The notes under the pieces: generated by a model | Told to the model about the DNA's origin: nothing | The model's input: the letters and a program-made list of their open reading frames with translations, nothing else | Database searches by the model: none | Shown here: piece after piece, positions 16,342-23,562 of the stretch | How the letters are laid out: each line of letters starts with the position of its first letter | Position numbering within the stretch: the first letter of the stretch is position 1 | Program-made: the position numbers and the translations under genes | IMG/VR virus record: IMGVR_UViG_3300046011_007450 | Span: 1 to 25,318 of that record | Direction: 5' to 3' (one strand) | DNA length: 25,318 bases | From: a virus

Positions 16342-17333
16342 TGGCCAAGTTACGCATACCAGACGGGCGTAGATTATTTGGGGCTAATATTATCCCAACT
16401 CAGGCGGACGTTGCACCTGCGGCTGGACAGCTTGCATGGAGTAATCTTTTTCTGAACTGGGATGCACGTTGGCCTGTGTGGATCAAACCTCAGGTAGATT
16501 ATCTTGTAGGTAACAATGTTGGAGCTAACTGTCTTAGAATGATTGGCGGGCTAGATGGCGTAGCTGCTGGATTATACACTCAAAGTTATCATGACGATAA
16601 ACTAGAACAACTTGTTTCATATGTTGACTCTCTTGGAGCCCACTTTTTTCTATGTGGAAGTGGTACTCAGAGTCAGTTAGTAACTGCAATTGGAGGTGGA
16701 CTTACTGGGGCTCAGTACGGTACTATGCAGGGTACTACAATTACTAGGATGCAGAAATATCGCGGGGTTATTGGAGCAGATCTGATCCAAGAATCTCAAG
16801 GTGGATCCATTGGAAATTCTTTTCTTATTCCAATGTTGCAAGCCGCTAGAGATAGAGGAGCTACAATTCCATTAACATGCTCTGCTGCAGTGGCTACATC
16901 TCAGGGAGAAAATTGGCTTCTGGGAATTACACAGGGCGCAATTCTTCAAGCGTTTGATTTCATCAGTATTCATTGTTATTTCCGGGCAATCGATGCAACT
17001 TTTTGGGATCAATTCTTTGCTGCTGCTCCCGATTACGATGTGATTATTGGAGAGTTTGGAAGAGCACTTAGCGCAGGTGCGGCTACTCCATCAGACCCTG
17101 TAAGTAAGGCGCTACAAGTTTCTGATTTCACTCGTTGGATGGAAATGGGAAATGCTACAGATAGGCGTGTTAGAGGTGCGTTACTCTGGGCGTGCAGTGA
17201 TCAACGCACCGACGACAACACAGAACGCTGGGGAGTCTATGATGAAAACTTTGTTCCACGTCCTTGGATGTTAGATGTAGTAAAGAGATATACACTAGGC
17301 TCTTTAGCTAAAAACAATCAGGCCATTCGTTAA
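16341..17333 (+). CDS. TIM-barrel glycosidase-like protein (clan GH-A/GH5-like), possible surface polysaccharide depolymerase, 330 aa
   Basis: Several landmarks of a clan GH-A barrel occur in order: LRMIGG (65-70) on an early strand, a candidate acid/base Glu151 (GADLIQES), SIHCYF (209-214) with the His-x-Tyr of strand 6, a candidate nucleophile Glu238 in VIIGEFGRA, and a strand-8 Trp283 (ALLWACSDQ). The acid/base position reads Gln-Glu rather than the usual Asn-Glu, so activity is likely but not certain. No signal peptide is seen. As the last late gene, overlapping the C1q-like adhesin by one base, it may be a virion enzyme that cuts capsule or exopolysaccharide. It is less likely to be the endolysin, because GH5-type barrels are not usual peptidoglycan hydrolases. 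Confidence 0.7.
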   Translation: MAKLRIPDGRRLFGANIIPTQADVAPAAGQLAWSNLFLNWDARWPVWIKPQVDYLVGNNVGANCLRMIGGLDGVAAGLYTQSYHDDKLEQLVSYVDSLGAHFFLCGSGTQSQLVTAIGGGLTGAQYGTMQGTTITRMQKYRGVIGADLIQESQGGSIGNSFLIPMLQAARDRGATIPLTCSAAVATSQGENWLLGITQGAILQAFDFISIHCYFRAIDATFWDQFFAAAPDYDVIIGEFGRALSAGAATPSDPVSKALQVSDFTRWMEMGNATDRRVRGALLWACSDQRTDDNTERWGVYDENFVPRPWMLDVVKRYTLGSLAKNNQAIR

Positions 17334-17351
17334 CTCAATAGCTCTAGACGT

Positions 17352-17393
17352 AAAAAAGCCCCCAAAGGATTTCTCCTGAGGGGGTTTTCTTTT
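17352..17393. terminator. Bidirectional intrinsic terminator between converging operons
   Basis: CCCCC (17359-17363) pairs with GGGGG (17380-17384), and inside it AGGA (17366-17369) pairs with TCCT (17374-17377) around TTTC-like bases. On the + strand the stem is followed by TTTTCTTTT. On the - strand it is followed by a run of six T (the A-run at 17352-17357). It lies 18 bases after the last + gene and 9 bases after the last - gene, exactly where both operons end. Confidence 0.88.
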
Positions 17394-17402
17394 GCCTGCT
17401 GA

Positions 17403-17714
17403 TTACTCACCTTTGAATGGAATCACAATCTGTGTTCGTTTTTCATATAATGCTTTGGTAAGCTGCTCACAGAGGAATAGAACATCTTTTAGTGTGTGAA
17501 CCTCAGCTACCACAAGAACATTCGCGTAAGTTGCGATTTCAAGGAGCCGGATATATACATCCTTTTGTGGCTGATTCTCTAGGATGGTACAGAGAGCTGG
17601 ATGGAAAGCTACTTCTCGATTCAGTGCGATGATCTCATCCTGAAAAAGTTCGTACTTGAGTTTCGCATTCGGCGGCAGAGACTGTACCTGGAAAGGTTTA
17701 TCACTTGTGCTCAT
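17403..17714 (-). CDS. Small unknown protein at the end of the replication operon, 103 aa
   Basis: The start at 17714 has GGGAG just upstream and lies three bases after the exonuclease stop. The product is mostly helical with two hydrophobic-rich helices (PQKDVYIRLLEIATYANVLV and LKDVLFLCEQLTKALYEKR) and a basic end (TQIVIPFKGE). No membrane topology, zinc site or enzyme motif is visible. As the last gene before the terminator it would be among the last transcribed of the early operon. A small regulator or host-interaction protein is possible, but nothing supports a specific role. Confidence 0.65.
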   Translation of the reverse strand: MSTSDKPFQVQSLPPNAKLKYELFQDEIIALNREVAFHPALCTILENQPQKDVYIRLLEIATYANVLVVAEVHTLKDVLFLCEQLTKALYEKRTQIVIPFKGE

Positions 17715-17717
17715 GTA

Positions 17718-18239
17718 TTACTCCCACTGTAGGTATTGGTTGTATGCGAAAATCTGAGCTAGGTGTGTAGCTTGATTGATTGCATCTTGTAGAGCATGAT
17801 GAGGAACAGGATTAGTCAGGTAGTTAAGTTGTGGGTGTAGTTTCTTCAATGTGCGCATGTCTCGTACATTATTGTATTTCCAGGGAACAGGAAGTTTGTA
17901 TTGCTGGTACGCGTTGGAAAGAATGACTGTGTCGAAATCTGTACCTTTGCACCAAATGATAGGTTCGGCGCGCAGAGAGTGCAACCAGTAACTAAATTCT
18001 TCCAGCCCTGTGTAGAGATTAATTACTCCTTTAGGCTGCTGGATAGTTTGCTGTGCCCACCAGGCCAGAGTAGACTGAGATTGAGTGCGCCCGGACTGCG
18101 TGTCTGGATTATACTCTCCGTAGAATGTTTGTTGATCTTCTCTGTGCATAGTCACTGCGCCAATACTCAAAATCACAGCACTCAGATTTGTGTCGAGTGT
18201 TTCAATATCTACCATGATATGTACTTTATCTGAGCTCAT
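17718..18239 (-). CDS. 3'-5' exonuclease, DEDDh/DexA-like (RNase-T fold), 173 aa
   Basis: The start at 18239 is preceded by AAAGGA at good spacing and lies 14 bases inside the upstream gene's end; a longer upstream start has no ribosome site. Asp11-x-Glu13 in VDIETL is the first metal motif. A hydrophobic strand, GTDFDTVIL (99-107), carries the second Asp. His147-x4-Asp152 in HHALQDA is the third motif. TLAWWAQQ (57-64) matches the 'T..WW..Q' seen in T4 DexA/Rv2179c-like exonucleases. These trim single-stranded DNA or RNA 3' ends. A role in nucleic-acid turnover or recycling fits the MazG and dNMP kinase genes nearby. The preferred substrate cannot be read from sequence. Confidence 0.82.
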   Translation of the reverse strand: MSSDKVHIMVDIETLDTNLSAVILSIGAVTMHREDQQTFYGEYNPDTQSGRTQSQSTLAWWAQQTIQQPKGVINLYTGLEEFSYWLHSLRAEPIIWCKGTDFDTVILSNAYQQYKLPVPWKYNNVRDMRTLKKLHPQLNYLTNPVPHHALQDAINQATHLAQIFAYNQYLQWE

Positions 18240-18645
18240 GAATGATTCCTTTCTCTGTTTGGATAATCTTAGCGCCAACTTTCTTTTTCAGGCGCCACTC
18301 TTTACACGATTGTTTCATAGGCTTAGGAGCGGGCTTGGGAGCATCGTACATTCCATAGCCTAGTTTCCACAATGCTACAGGATGACCTTTCTGTCCTGAC
18401 TTGCCCCAACTTTCAATGTATACCAGATTCTTAATCTCACCCTTACGAGTGGCTAGTAGATTCATCCAGCGACACACTGTTGTTCTTTGCAGCCCTGTAA
18501 TCTCAGCAATCTGGTCTTTACTTCTAGGGGTCTCTGCGATAGCTGAAAGCATTACCTTAAGTATCGCAGCATTCTGAAGACTATTTGTTTTCTTTCTTAT
18601 CGGCCCGCGCGATTGCTTGCTCGTCGGAGTATCGGAGACTGACAT
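18226..18645 (-). CDS. Winged helix-turn-helix DNA-binding protein, 139 aa
   Basis: AGGA about eight bases before the ATG supports the start at 18645. A basic N-terminus (SRGPIRKKT) leads into a helix (LQNAAILKVMLSAIAE), then a helix-turn-helix at about 41-62 (RSKDQIAEITGLQRTTVCRW). A wing-like segment follows, LVYIESWGKSGQKGHPVALW (74-93). Residues 101-139 are Lys/Pro-rich, which may add nonspecific DNA contacts. This is the usual plan of small phage or plasmid winged-HTH regulators. Its start lies 65 bases inside the MazG gene, so the two are strongly coupled. It could control the early-to-late switch or assist replication, but the target is unknown. Confidence 0.75.
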   Translation of the reverse strand: MSVSDTPTSKQSRGPIRKKTNSLQNAAILKVMLSAIAETPRSKDQIAEITGLQRTTVCRWMNLLATRKGEIKNLVYIESWGKSGQKGHPVALWKLGYGMYDAPKPAPKPMKQSCKEWRLKKKVGAKIIQTEKGIIHELR

Positions 18646-19210
18646 AACGTTTTCCTAGCTTCTCTGCATTAGCTTGAATGATTGCCTTACGATGTTCTTC
18701 GCTTGTTTTAGTGAGCCCAAGAAATGATTCCCGGTAAAGATAGAGAGCGTGTTCAAAGCGTGCACATAATACCATCAGAGAAAATGTATCTCGCGGCTTA
18801 TTATAAATATATTCTCGCTTGATTACATCACAGATTTCGCCGCATGCAATAATCAATCGATCAGTTACAGTGCAGGTAGGTTCAAAAGAAGGAAATGCGC
18901 TGGCACAAATAGCTGCACGAGAAATACCATAGTGATTCCGTAGCGCTTGAAGATAGAATTCAATATCACCTAGTTCTTCGTAAGCATTCTTATGATCTTC
19001 AACTAGCTCACCAACTTCTCCGGCTAGACCAATGGCACAATGCAATGCCATAACTTGATCTGTACCAGGCTTGAAAAGCCAGCGAACAAACTGATCGTAA
19101 CGTACAGTTTCATGAGTGGGAGCTACATCAGGATCAGTGTGGGGAAGGAGGACAGCGACGAAGATATCGGTGTCGATATTAGGAGAGTGGAGTTGTGGGG
19201 TGCCGTTCAT
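18581..19210 (-). CDS. MazG-like nucleotide pyrophosphohydrolase, 209 aa
   Basis: Residues 57-90 carry the MazG metal motif: Glu65-x2-Glu68 (GEVGELVED), then Glu79-x2-Asp82 (EELGDIEFYL). The C-terminal part ANAEKLGKRY ... DEQAIARADK is a familiar ending of this family. Known MazG enzymes hydrolyse dNTPs or alarmones; phage versions are thought to adjust host (p)ppGpp or dNTP pools. A second MazG-like half seems to lie at about 115-160 (ACGEICDVIK ... ALYLYRE), where the Glu-x2-Asp pair is replaced. An unaligned N-terminus of about 50 residues contains Pro/His/Asp. The start overlaps the ATPase stop by ATGA, and the end overlaps the HTH gene by 65 bases. Confidence 0.8.
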   Translation of the reverse strand: MNGTPQLHSPNIDTDIFVAVLLPHTDPDVAPTHETVRYDQFVRWLFKPGTDQVMALHCAIGLAGEVGELVEDHKNAYEELGDIEFYLQALRNHYGISRAAICASAFPSFEPTCTVTDRLIIACGEICDVIKREYIYNKPRDTFSLMVLCARFEHALYLYRESFLGLTKTSEEHRKAIIQANAEKLGKRYVSLRYSDEQAIARADKKENK

Positions 19211-20466
19211 CGCTTCATATCCCTTTCTTCTTGCGTCAGCAAGTTTGGATTAAAAATATCCGGCCGCAGTGCAGCCAGTGCTTTCTTACAGGGGAGAAAT
19301 CCTCCCACCTCAGGAATTGTTTGAATCTTATCTGCCTGCTGCAGACCGATCAGAATATCTTGGAGCTGAGAAATCTTTTCCAGATCAGCATGTACTTCTC
19401 GCCAGATGTCTTTTAATCTTACAACACCTCGGGCATTGTGGATGATTTCTAGAACCTTATGTGTCACATCCGAGTTGCGGGCTTTTCCGAATTCTCCAAG
19501 GGCGCGCGGCATAAATTGCTCTGCGTGGCTAAGTATTGTGTTTGCATAGATAACATCACGCTCTGTAATTTCTGAAGATAGTCGATTTGCACTAACAATG
19601 AGACAGAGTTTAAGGAGGTGATCGAACCTGCGGTTTGAGTAACTTGCAAATCTAACATCATCAACTTTAGGATCGAGGATATAGATGTCAGCAAGGAGTT
19701 TCTTTGCTGTTCCAGTAAGCTGGGCTGGTCCGAATACTGTGGACTTAATCGTTCTAAGAAGCTCGACAAGTGATTGAGTTGTACTGGGATCTGGGATTGG
19801 TGGAAAGGGAATTCGTTTTCCATTAGGCTCACCGTAGATTAGGAGGATACGTGAGAAGAAACCTTGACCTAGAATTTCTGGGGGAAATGCAAGAGAGAAG
19901 CCAGTAGGAGTATTGCCACCGAGAATAGAAACAGTTGGATCGAGAATAGAAACACTCTTCCCATTCTTAATTCTGTTCTGGTAGATACCTGAAAAATCCC
20001 AAAGAGTGCCAAGCAAAGAAATGAACTCAAGGTTACCATTCCCGAAAAAATCATTAAACTCATCAGCCATGATAAACATTTCTCTAGCATCTCCATCGCC
20101 TGTGTCCTTTCCAAATAGATTCTGCTCTAAGATATCATCTACATTCGCCGCTTCACCCGGGCCAGACTCGCCGGCCAGATCAAGCATAAACTTTTCTTTC
20201 GTACTCTTATCTGCTGCTATTGTATTATACCCCGCTTTTAAGAGCAGGGATCGCATTAGTTTAATCGATGTTGATTTTCTGGTGCCGGGTGAGCCAATCA
20301 ACATGCAGTATGTATTCGGATAGATTGTCTTAAAGCCGTGTTGAAAATAGTATTGTCGCCCTAGTAGGGCACCTAATCCTGCAATCGCACACCAACGCTG
20401 GAACACTGCCGGAGGTTCAGAGTCTGATGTGTATTGTAGGTAGGATGAAAAGAAATCCTCCGGCAT
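19207..20466 (-). CDS. DUF3987-like P-loop ATPase, possible replicative helicase, 419 aa
   Basis: The N-terminal block PPAVFQRWCAIAGLGALLGR (18-37) followed by PNTYCMLIG matches the opening of DUF3987-type phage/mobile-element ATPases. Walker A is GSPGTRKST (58-66) and Walker B is MFIMADE (130-136). A sensor Asn sits in ILGGNTP (185), with an arginine-finger-like Arg206 in GFFSRILLIYGE. The C-terminal 80 residues look like a winged helix (VRLKDIWREVHADLEK). Such proteins replace DnaB-type helicases or primase-helicases in some phages. The location between polymerase and MazG genes supports a replication role, but helicase activity is inferred. CTGGAG before the ATG at 20466 is a clear start site. 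Confidence 0.78.
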   Translation of the reverse strand: MPEDFFSSYLQYTSDSEPPAVFQRWCAIAGLGALLGRQYYFQHGFKTIYPNTYCMLIGSPGTRKSTSIKLMRSLLLKAGYNTIAADKSTKEKFMLDLAGESGPGEAANVDDILEQNLFGKDTGDGDAREMFIMADEFNDFFGNGNLEFISLLGTLWDFSGIYQNRIKNGKSVSILDPTVSILGGNTPTGFSLAFPPEILGQGFFSRILLIYGEPNGKRIPFPPIPDPSTTQSLVELLRTIKSTVFGPAQLTGTAKKLLADIYILDPKVDDVRFASYSNRRFDHLLKLCLIVSANRLSSEITERDVIYANTILSHAEQFMPRALGEFGKARNSDVTHKVLEIIHNARGVVRLKDIWREVHADLEKISQLQDILIGLQQADKIQTIPEVGGFLPCKKALAALRPDIFNPNLLTQEERDMKR

Positions 20467-20493
20467 GTGTGCTCCAGAATTGGAGAGGGCAAG

Positions 20494-20844
20494 TTAGTCT
20501 GAGGTACCTTTCAGTACCTTATGAGCAGTTCCTTCTCGGATGTGCTGCTCCCAATTTTCAATTCCTCGCTGCTCAATATAGTTCGCGATGATGACTCGCT
20601 CACCGGGAATGTAGTAATCAGTGTTTTGTTTCGTGTTGATCGGAGTATAAGTGTGGTCTTGAGTGATACGATCATGAGTTAGCATATCACCTAGATCTTT
20701 CAATTCCTTGGGCGCGCTATCCCAACAATTCAAGCCTCGATCTACTAGGGCTTTGAACAGTGGGATGGATGATTCATCCACCTCGATACGGATAAGGTGG
20801 AGAGAATTGTTGTCGTTACGGGTAACGCGTGCGGTAATGGTCAT
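20494..20844 (-). CDS. Small unknown protein in the replication operon, 116 aa
   Basis: The start overlaps the polymerase stop as ATGA, so translation is probably coupled to the polymerase. The product has a strand-rich start (MTITARVTRNDNNSLHLIRI), a middle of charged helices and a Tyr-containing block (TDYYIPGERVIIANYIEQ), and a mixed, polar tail. No Cys pairs, membrane segment or nuclease motif are seen. It is placed between the DNA polymerase and the DUF3987-like ATPase, so it could be a replication accessory protein, but I recognise no family. A 27-base gap holding the next gene's ribosome site follows. Confidence 0.62.
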   Translation of the reverse strand: MTITARVTRNDNNSLHLIRIEVDESSIPLFKALVDRGLNCWDSAPKELKDLGDMLTHDRITQDHTYTPINTKQNTDYYIPGERVIIANYIEQRGIENWEQHIREGTAHKVLKGTSD

Positions 20845-23225
20845 TCTGTTTCACTCCAGTATTTAGCTCTAACAAATTCCCCAGTAGCCTTGTCTTTCTT
20901 ACCAAGTTTCAATGCTGCTGGGACGGTGAATGTTCGATCAACTCCAGATACGTCGCGGACCGTAACAGGAATCTCCATTGCGGCCCTGACCTTACCTGGC
21001 AGATCTTTTCTAAGTCCTTCCTCAGAATACGAGAAGAGGATCGAATCATGAATCTGAGCGTGCAACCTGAAATCGAGCGGGTTTGGTAATGCAATCTCAT
21101 AGAACACTCTCATGAATGCTTCATTAAGCGTTCTTGCATTAAGGCTTTGAGGGCAGTGAGCAACGTACGCGTTGAGATCAGACTTCGATGAGTTTGGTCG
21201 GCCAAAGCAATATCTTGTCCAATCTCCGCTGGAAATGTACTCACTAGCCTTGTAATGTCTCTTGTTGTATTCTGTATGGTGATAAGCTCTGCTTGCAAGT
21301 CTTTTAGCAATGGTGATTTCGGAGGCAACCCATGCATAATAAGTTCCTTCAGTGAAGGGGAGCTTAGGCCCCCGGAGTTTAGGATATGTACGATGAAAAG
21401 ATGCGAGCAGGTGCTCTGCAATTTTAGTGGGATCAGTGTACGGAAGGCGAAGTAATCGGGCAGCCTCCCAAATCTTAGCAAGTCCCATCGTGGAAATCAG
21501 GACCGCCGCTCCCATGTTATAGTTCGCTCCGTGGTTTACGCGCTTCGCCAAGTCTCGCAACGCTTTATCCAGAGTTTTCTTGTGTTCGTCAGAATAGATA
21601 GCTGTGTAAGGCACGCCGAAAAAAGCCGAAGCGTTAACACTGTGGAAATCTCTGGTTCCTGATACGGCGGCAATGAGGGAAATATCGCCAGCAATGTGCG
21701 CTGTGTCTCTGGATTCAGCTTGTTCCAGATCGCACTCTCCCAAGAAGAATCCATCATCGGCACAGATTGTCTGTTTGACTTCTGGACCTCTAGGAATGTT
21801 TTGTACTTGCAACCCTGCCCAGAAATGGTGCTCTCTGCTAGCCAAGCGTCCTGTGTCTGTTCCGTGAGGATTGAGAGCGTATAGAACACGGCCGAAGAAT
21901 TCTTTAGCCCCACCCTCTCCGGCGTGGGTTCCTGATTTGACTGCATCATCATCTGTCCTAAGATAGGTTGAAGCTAGTTTCCTGAGGCCGCGTATGTCTA
22001 GGATCTGATTAAGGATTCGAGCATTGAGCGGATGGCGATAAGCTGCTTTTTGAAGCTCGGCTTCTCCGGAGGAAGTAATATCACGGCACCCGAGGATAGT
22101 GAGGAGTTGAGTAACTTGCTTGGGAGAGTTTGCATTAAATCCAGGGGAACCAAGGCAGGATCGTAAAGATACCGTGGCGGCTTCGATCTGTGAATCAATC
22201 TCTTTCCGCGCCTGTTTAAGTTTCTGTCCATCTCTCTTCAGTCCTGTCATTTCTGCCAGCAGGCAAGGAAAAACGAGCGGGAATTCCAGCAGGTAATTTC
22301 TCCTGGCCCAGTCTGGCATTTCATCCATTTGCCTAAGCCAGACATTAGCTGTTGCCCACGTATCCAAAGCGCAATATCTGTAATACTCGCTGAGGTCTGT
22401 GGTTTCGGCCAAATCCTTCCAATATACCACCTTGCGTAGAAAGAAGGCATTAAGGAAAGCAAGATCTTTTGGTAGTTCGGAATAGTAACAGTGAAATAAG
22501 TGTGCTGTGTCCCAGAGCCAGTTGATAGGCGCAGCGTTGTAACGAAGAAGATATGAATTGTCGTACTTGCCATTTTGAAATATCTTAGGAGGTGACAGTG
22601 CGTGGAGTTTTCGGGCTGCTGCTAGAGCCCACTCGGAATCCATGGGCAGAACAACTGAAACAGTCCTAGGCCGATCAGTGCCAGAGATATAGATAGCAGT
22701 ATAGCCAATGCACCGAATCGATAGAGGGTCACGGAAAGTCTCGATATCAATTGCGATAGCATCTGAGCAGATGAACTCATCATAAATCTCCTGAAAATTC
22801 GTGGCAGTAAGAAGAGCCCACTTGAAATCAGAAGGCTCTGCCCACTTAGATGGTGTGATTACCTTAGAGATGAATCGCTCTGCAATGAACTTACCATAGG
22901 TAACTGTGAAGAGTTGCTTCAGAGGAGAGATAAAAACGATTTCGATTCCGCGGTATTCAAACAGAGAGCCCTGATAATCTGCCAGAGAAGGATTGATCCT
23001 TACATTCCCCTCGCGCGCCAGAAGTGCCGTAAGAATATCAGTATTAGTAGACACCACACGAGTAATGTTCTTACTCGGTTGTTTGCAATAGTGCTCAAGT
23101 TCATAAAGAAGCTTGATAGGATGAGTGTTTACAAAGGTTGTGACACCACCGAAGAGTCCACGAAGTTGTGGTACATAAGTTGCGTCTTCGGACGTGCCAA
23201 GAAAGAGTGCGTTACCTTTTGTCAT
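20841..23225 (-). CDS. DNA polymerase, family A, with 3'-5' exonuclease domain, 794 aa
   Basis: An N-terminal domain of about 150 residues is followed by the proofreading exonuclease: Asp160/Glu162 in AIDIETF, NGKYDNSYL (218-226, Asp222) and CALDTWAT (285-292, Asp288). In the polymerase part, motif A is GECDLEQAESR (Asp499, steric-gate Glu504). Motif B is R557-x3-K561-x7-Y569 in RDLAKRVNHGANYN, and motif C is QIHDSI (His726-Asp727). All catalytic positions are present, so replication and proofreading activity are expected. At the O-helix position corresponding to E. coli Phe762/T7 Tyr526 there is His565. No good ribosome site precedes the ATG at 23225; it overlaps the upstream gene by 14 bases, so coupled translation is likely. 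Confidence 0.95.
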   Translation of the reverse strand: MTKGNALFLGTSEDATYVPQLRGLFGGVTTFVNTHPIKLLYELEHYCKQPSKNITRVVSTNTDILTALLAREGNVRINPSLADYQGSLFEYRGIEIVFISPLKQLFTVTYGKFIAERFISKVITPSKWAEPSDFKWALLTATNFQEIYDEFICSDAIAIDIETFRDPLSIRCIGYTAIYISGTDRPRTVSVVLPMDSEWALAAARKLHALSPPKIFQNGKYDNSYLLRYNAAPINWLWDTAHLFHCYYSELPKDLAFLNAFFLRKVVYWKDLAETTDLSEYYRYCALDTWATANVWLRQMDEMPDWARRNYLLEFPLVFPCLLAEMTGLKRDGQKLKQARKEIDSQIEAATVSLRSCLGSPGFNANSPKQVTQLLTILGCRDITSSGEAELQKAAYRHPLNARILNQILDIRGLRKLASTYLRTDDDAVKSGTHAGEGGAKEFFGRVLYALNPHGTDTGRLASREHHFWAGLQVQNIPRGPEVKQTICADDGFFLGECDLEQAESRDTAHIAGDISLIAAVSGTRDFHSVNASAFFGVPYTAIYSDEHKKTLDKALRDLAKRVNHGANYNMGAAVLISTMGLAKIWEAARLLRLPYTDPTKIAEHLLASFHRTYPKLRGPKLPFTEGTYYAWVASEITIAKRLASRAYHHTEYNKRHYKASEYISSGDWTRYCFGRPNSSKSDLNAYVAHCPQSLNARTLNEAFMRVFYEIALPNPLDFRLHAQIHDSILFSYSEEGLRKDLPGKVRAAMEIPVTVRDVSGVDRTFTVPAALKLGKKDKATGEFVRAKYWSETE

Positions 23226-23487
23226 GTTGTTTTTGTGCTGTCATTGAATCAAAGAAAAAACCTGTTTGTTGTGTATAAAGTTTTTCTTTTGCAAGCTGGC
23301 GTCTGTGCTGTTCTGCCCAGATGATTTCCAGATCCCCTGCAACTGAATGAATCAAAGCCGGCCAGGGTACACATTTTTGCAGGCCCGCAATCCTATTCTG
23401 AAGTTTGGTTTCACTCTGAAGTAAAGTTTTATCAGACATTCTTGTTACAGCGGCAAGAAGTTTATCTCTTGACATAAGATGTGCCAT
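23212..23487 (-). CDS. Small unknown protein upstream of DNA polymerase, 91 aa
   Basis: I choose the ATG at 23487 (MAHLMSRDKLL...) because GGAG lies six bases upstream. Further upstream ATG/TTG codons in the same frame have no good ribosome site. The product is helical and basic, with SDKTLLQSETKLQNRIAGLQ, a Trp-containing middle (VPWPALIHSV), and a charged helix (WAEQHRRQLAKEKLY). No known motif is visible. Its last 14 bases overlap the polymerase start, so it may set polymerase translation. It is preceded by a 75-base gap containing a hairpin. The short length and lack of homology signals keep confidence moderate. Confidence 0.6.
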   Translation of the reverse strand: MAHLMSRDKLLAAVTRMSDKTLLQSETKLQNRIAGLQKCVPWPALIHSVAGDLEIIWAEQHRRQLAKEKLYTQQTGFFFDSMTAQKQHDKR

Positions 23488-23517
23488 CACACTCTCCATT
23501 GAATGAGCTAACAAATA

Positions 23518-23542
23518 CGCCCCAGAGGATTAGTCTGAGGCG
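23518..23542 (-). terminator. Intercistronic stem-loop, possible weak terminator or attenuator
   Basis: On the - strand CGCCTCAGA pairs with TCTGGGGCG over nine pairs (one G-U) around a seven-base loop. Only a broken T-rich stretch (TATTTGTTA) follows, so full termination is doubtful. It lies in the 75-base gap before the 91-aa gene and the polymerase, where it could reduce transcription or protect upstream mRNA. Function is inferred. Confidence 0.42.
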
Positions 23543-23562
23543 CAGGGAGTTAGATCACTAGA

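Noticed and set aside
13707-17333. Diversity-generating retroelement target
   Set aside because: No reverse transcriptase and no paired template/variable repeats are visible. The adhesins are of C1q and barrel type rather than the C-type-lectin fold typical of such targets.
431-17381. The nonamer CTCCTGAGG recurring near 431, 6424 and 17373
   Set aside because: The copies have different contexts (regulatory stem, holin coding sequence, terminator loop side) and a common codon composition, so chance is the simplest explanation.
18240-18278. Longer start for the DEDDh exonuclease
   Set aside because: The ATG at 18239 has AAAGGA at good spacing and places the DxE motif at the usual distance from the N-terminus.
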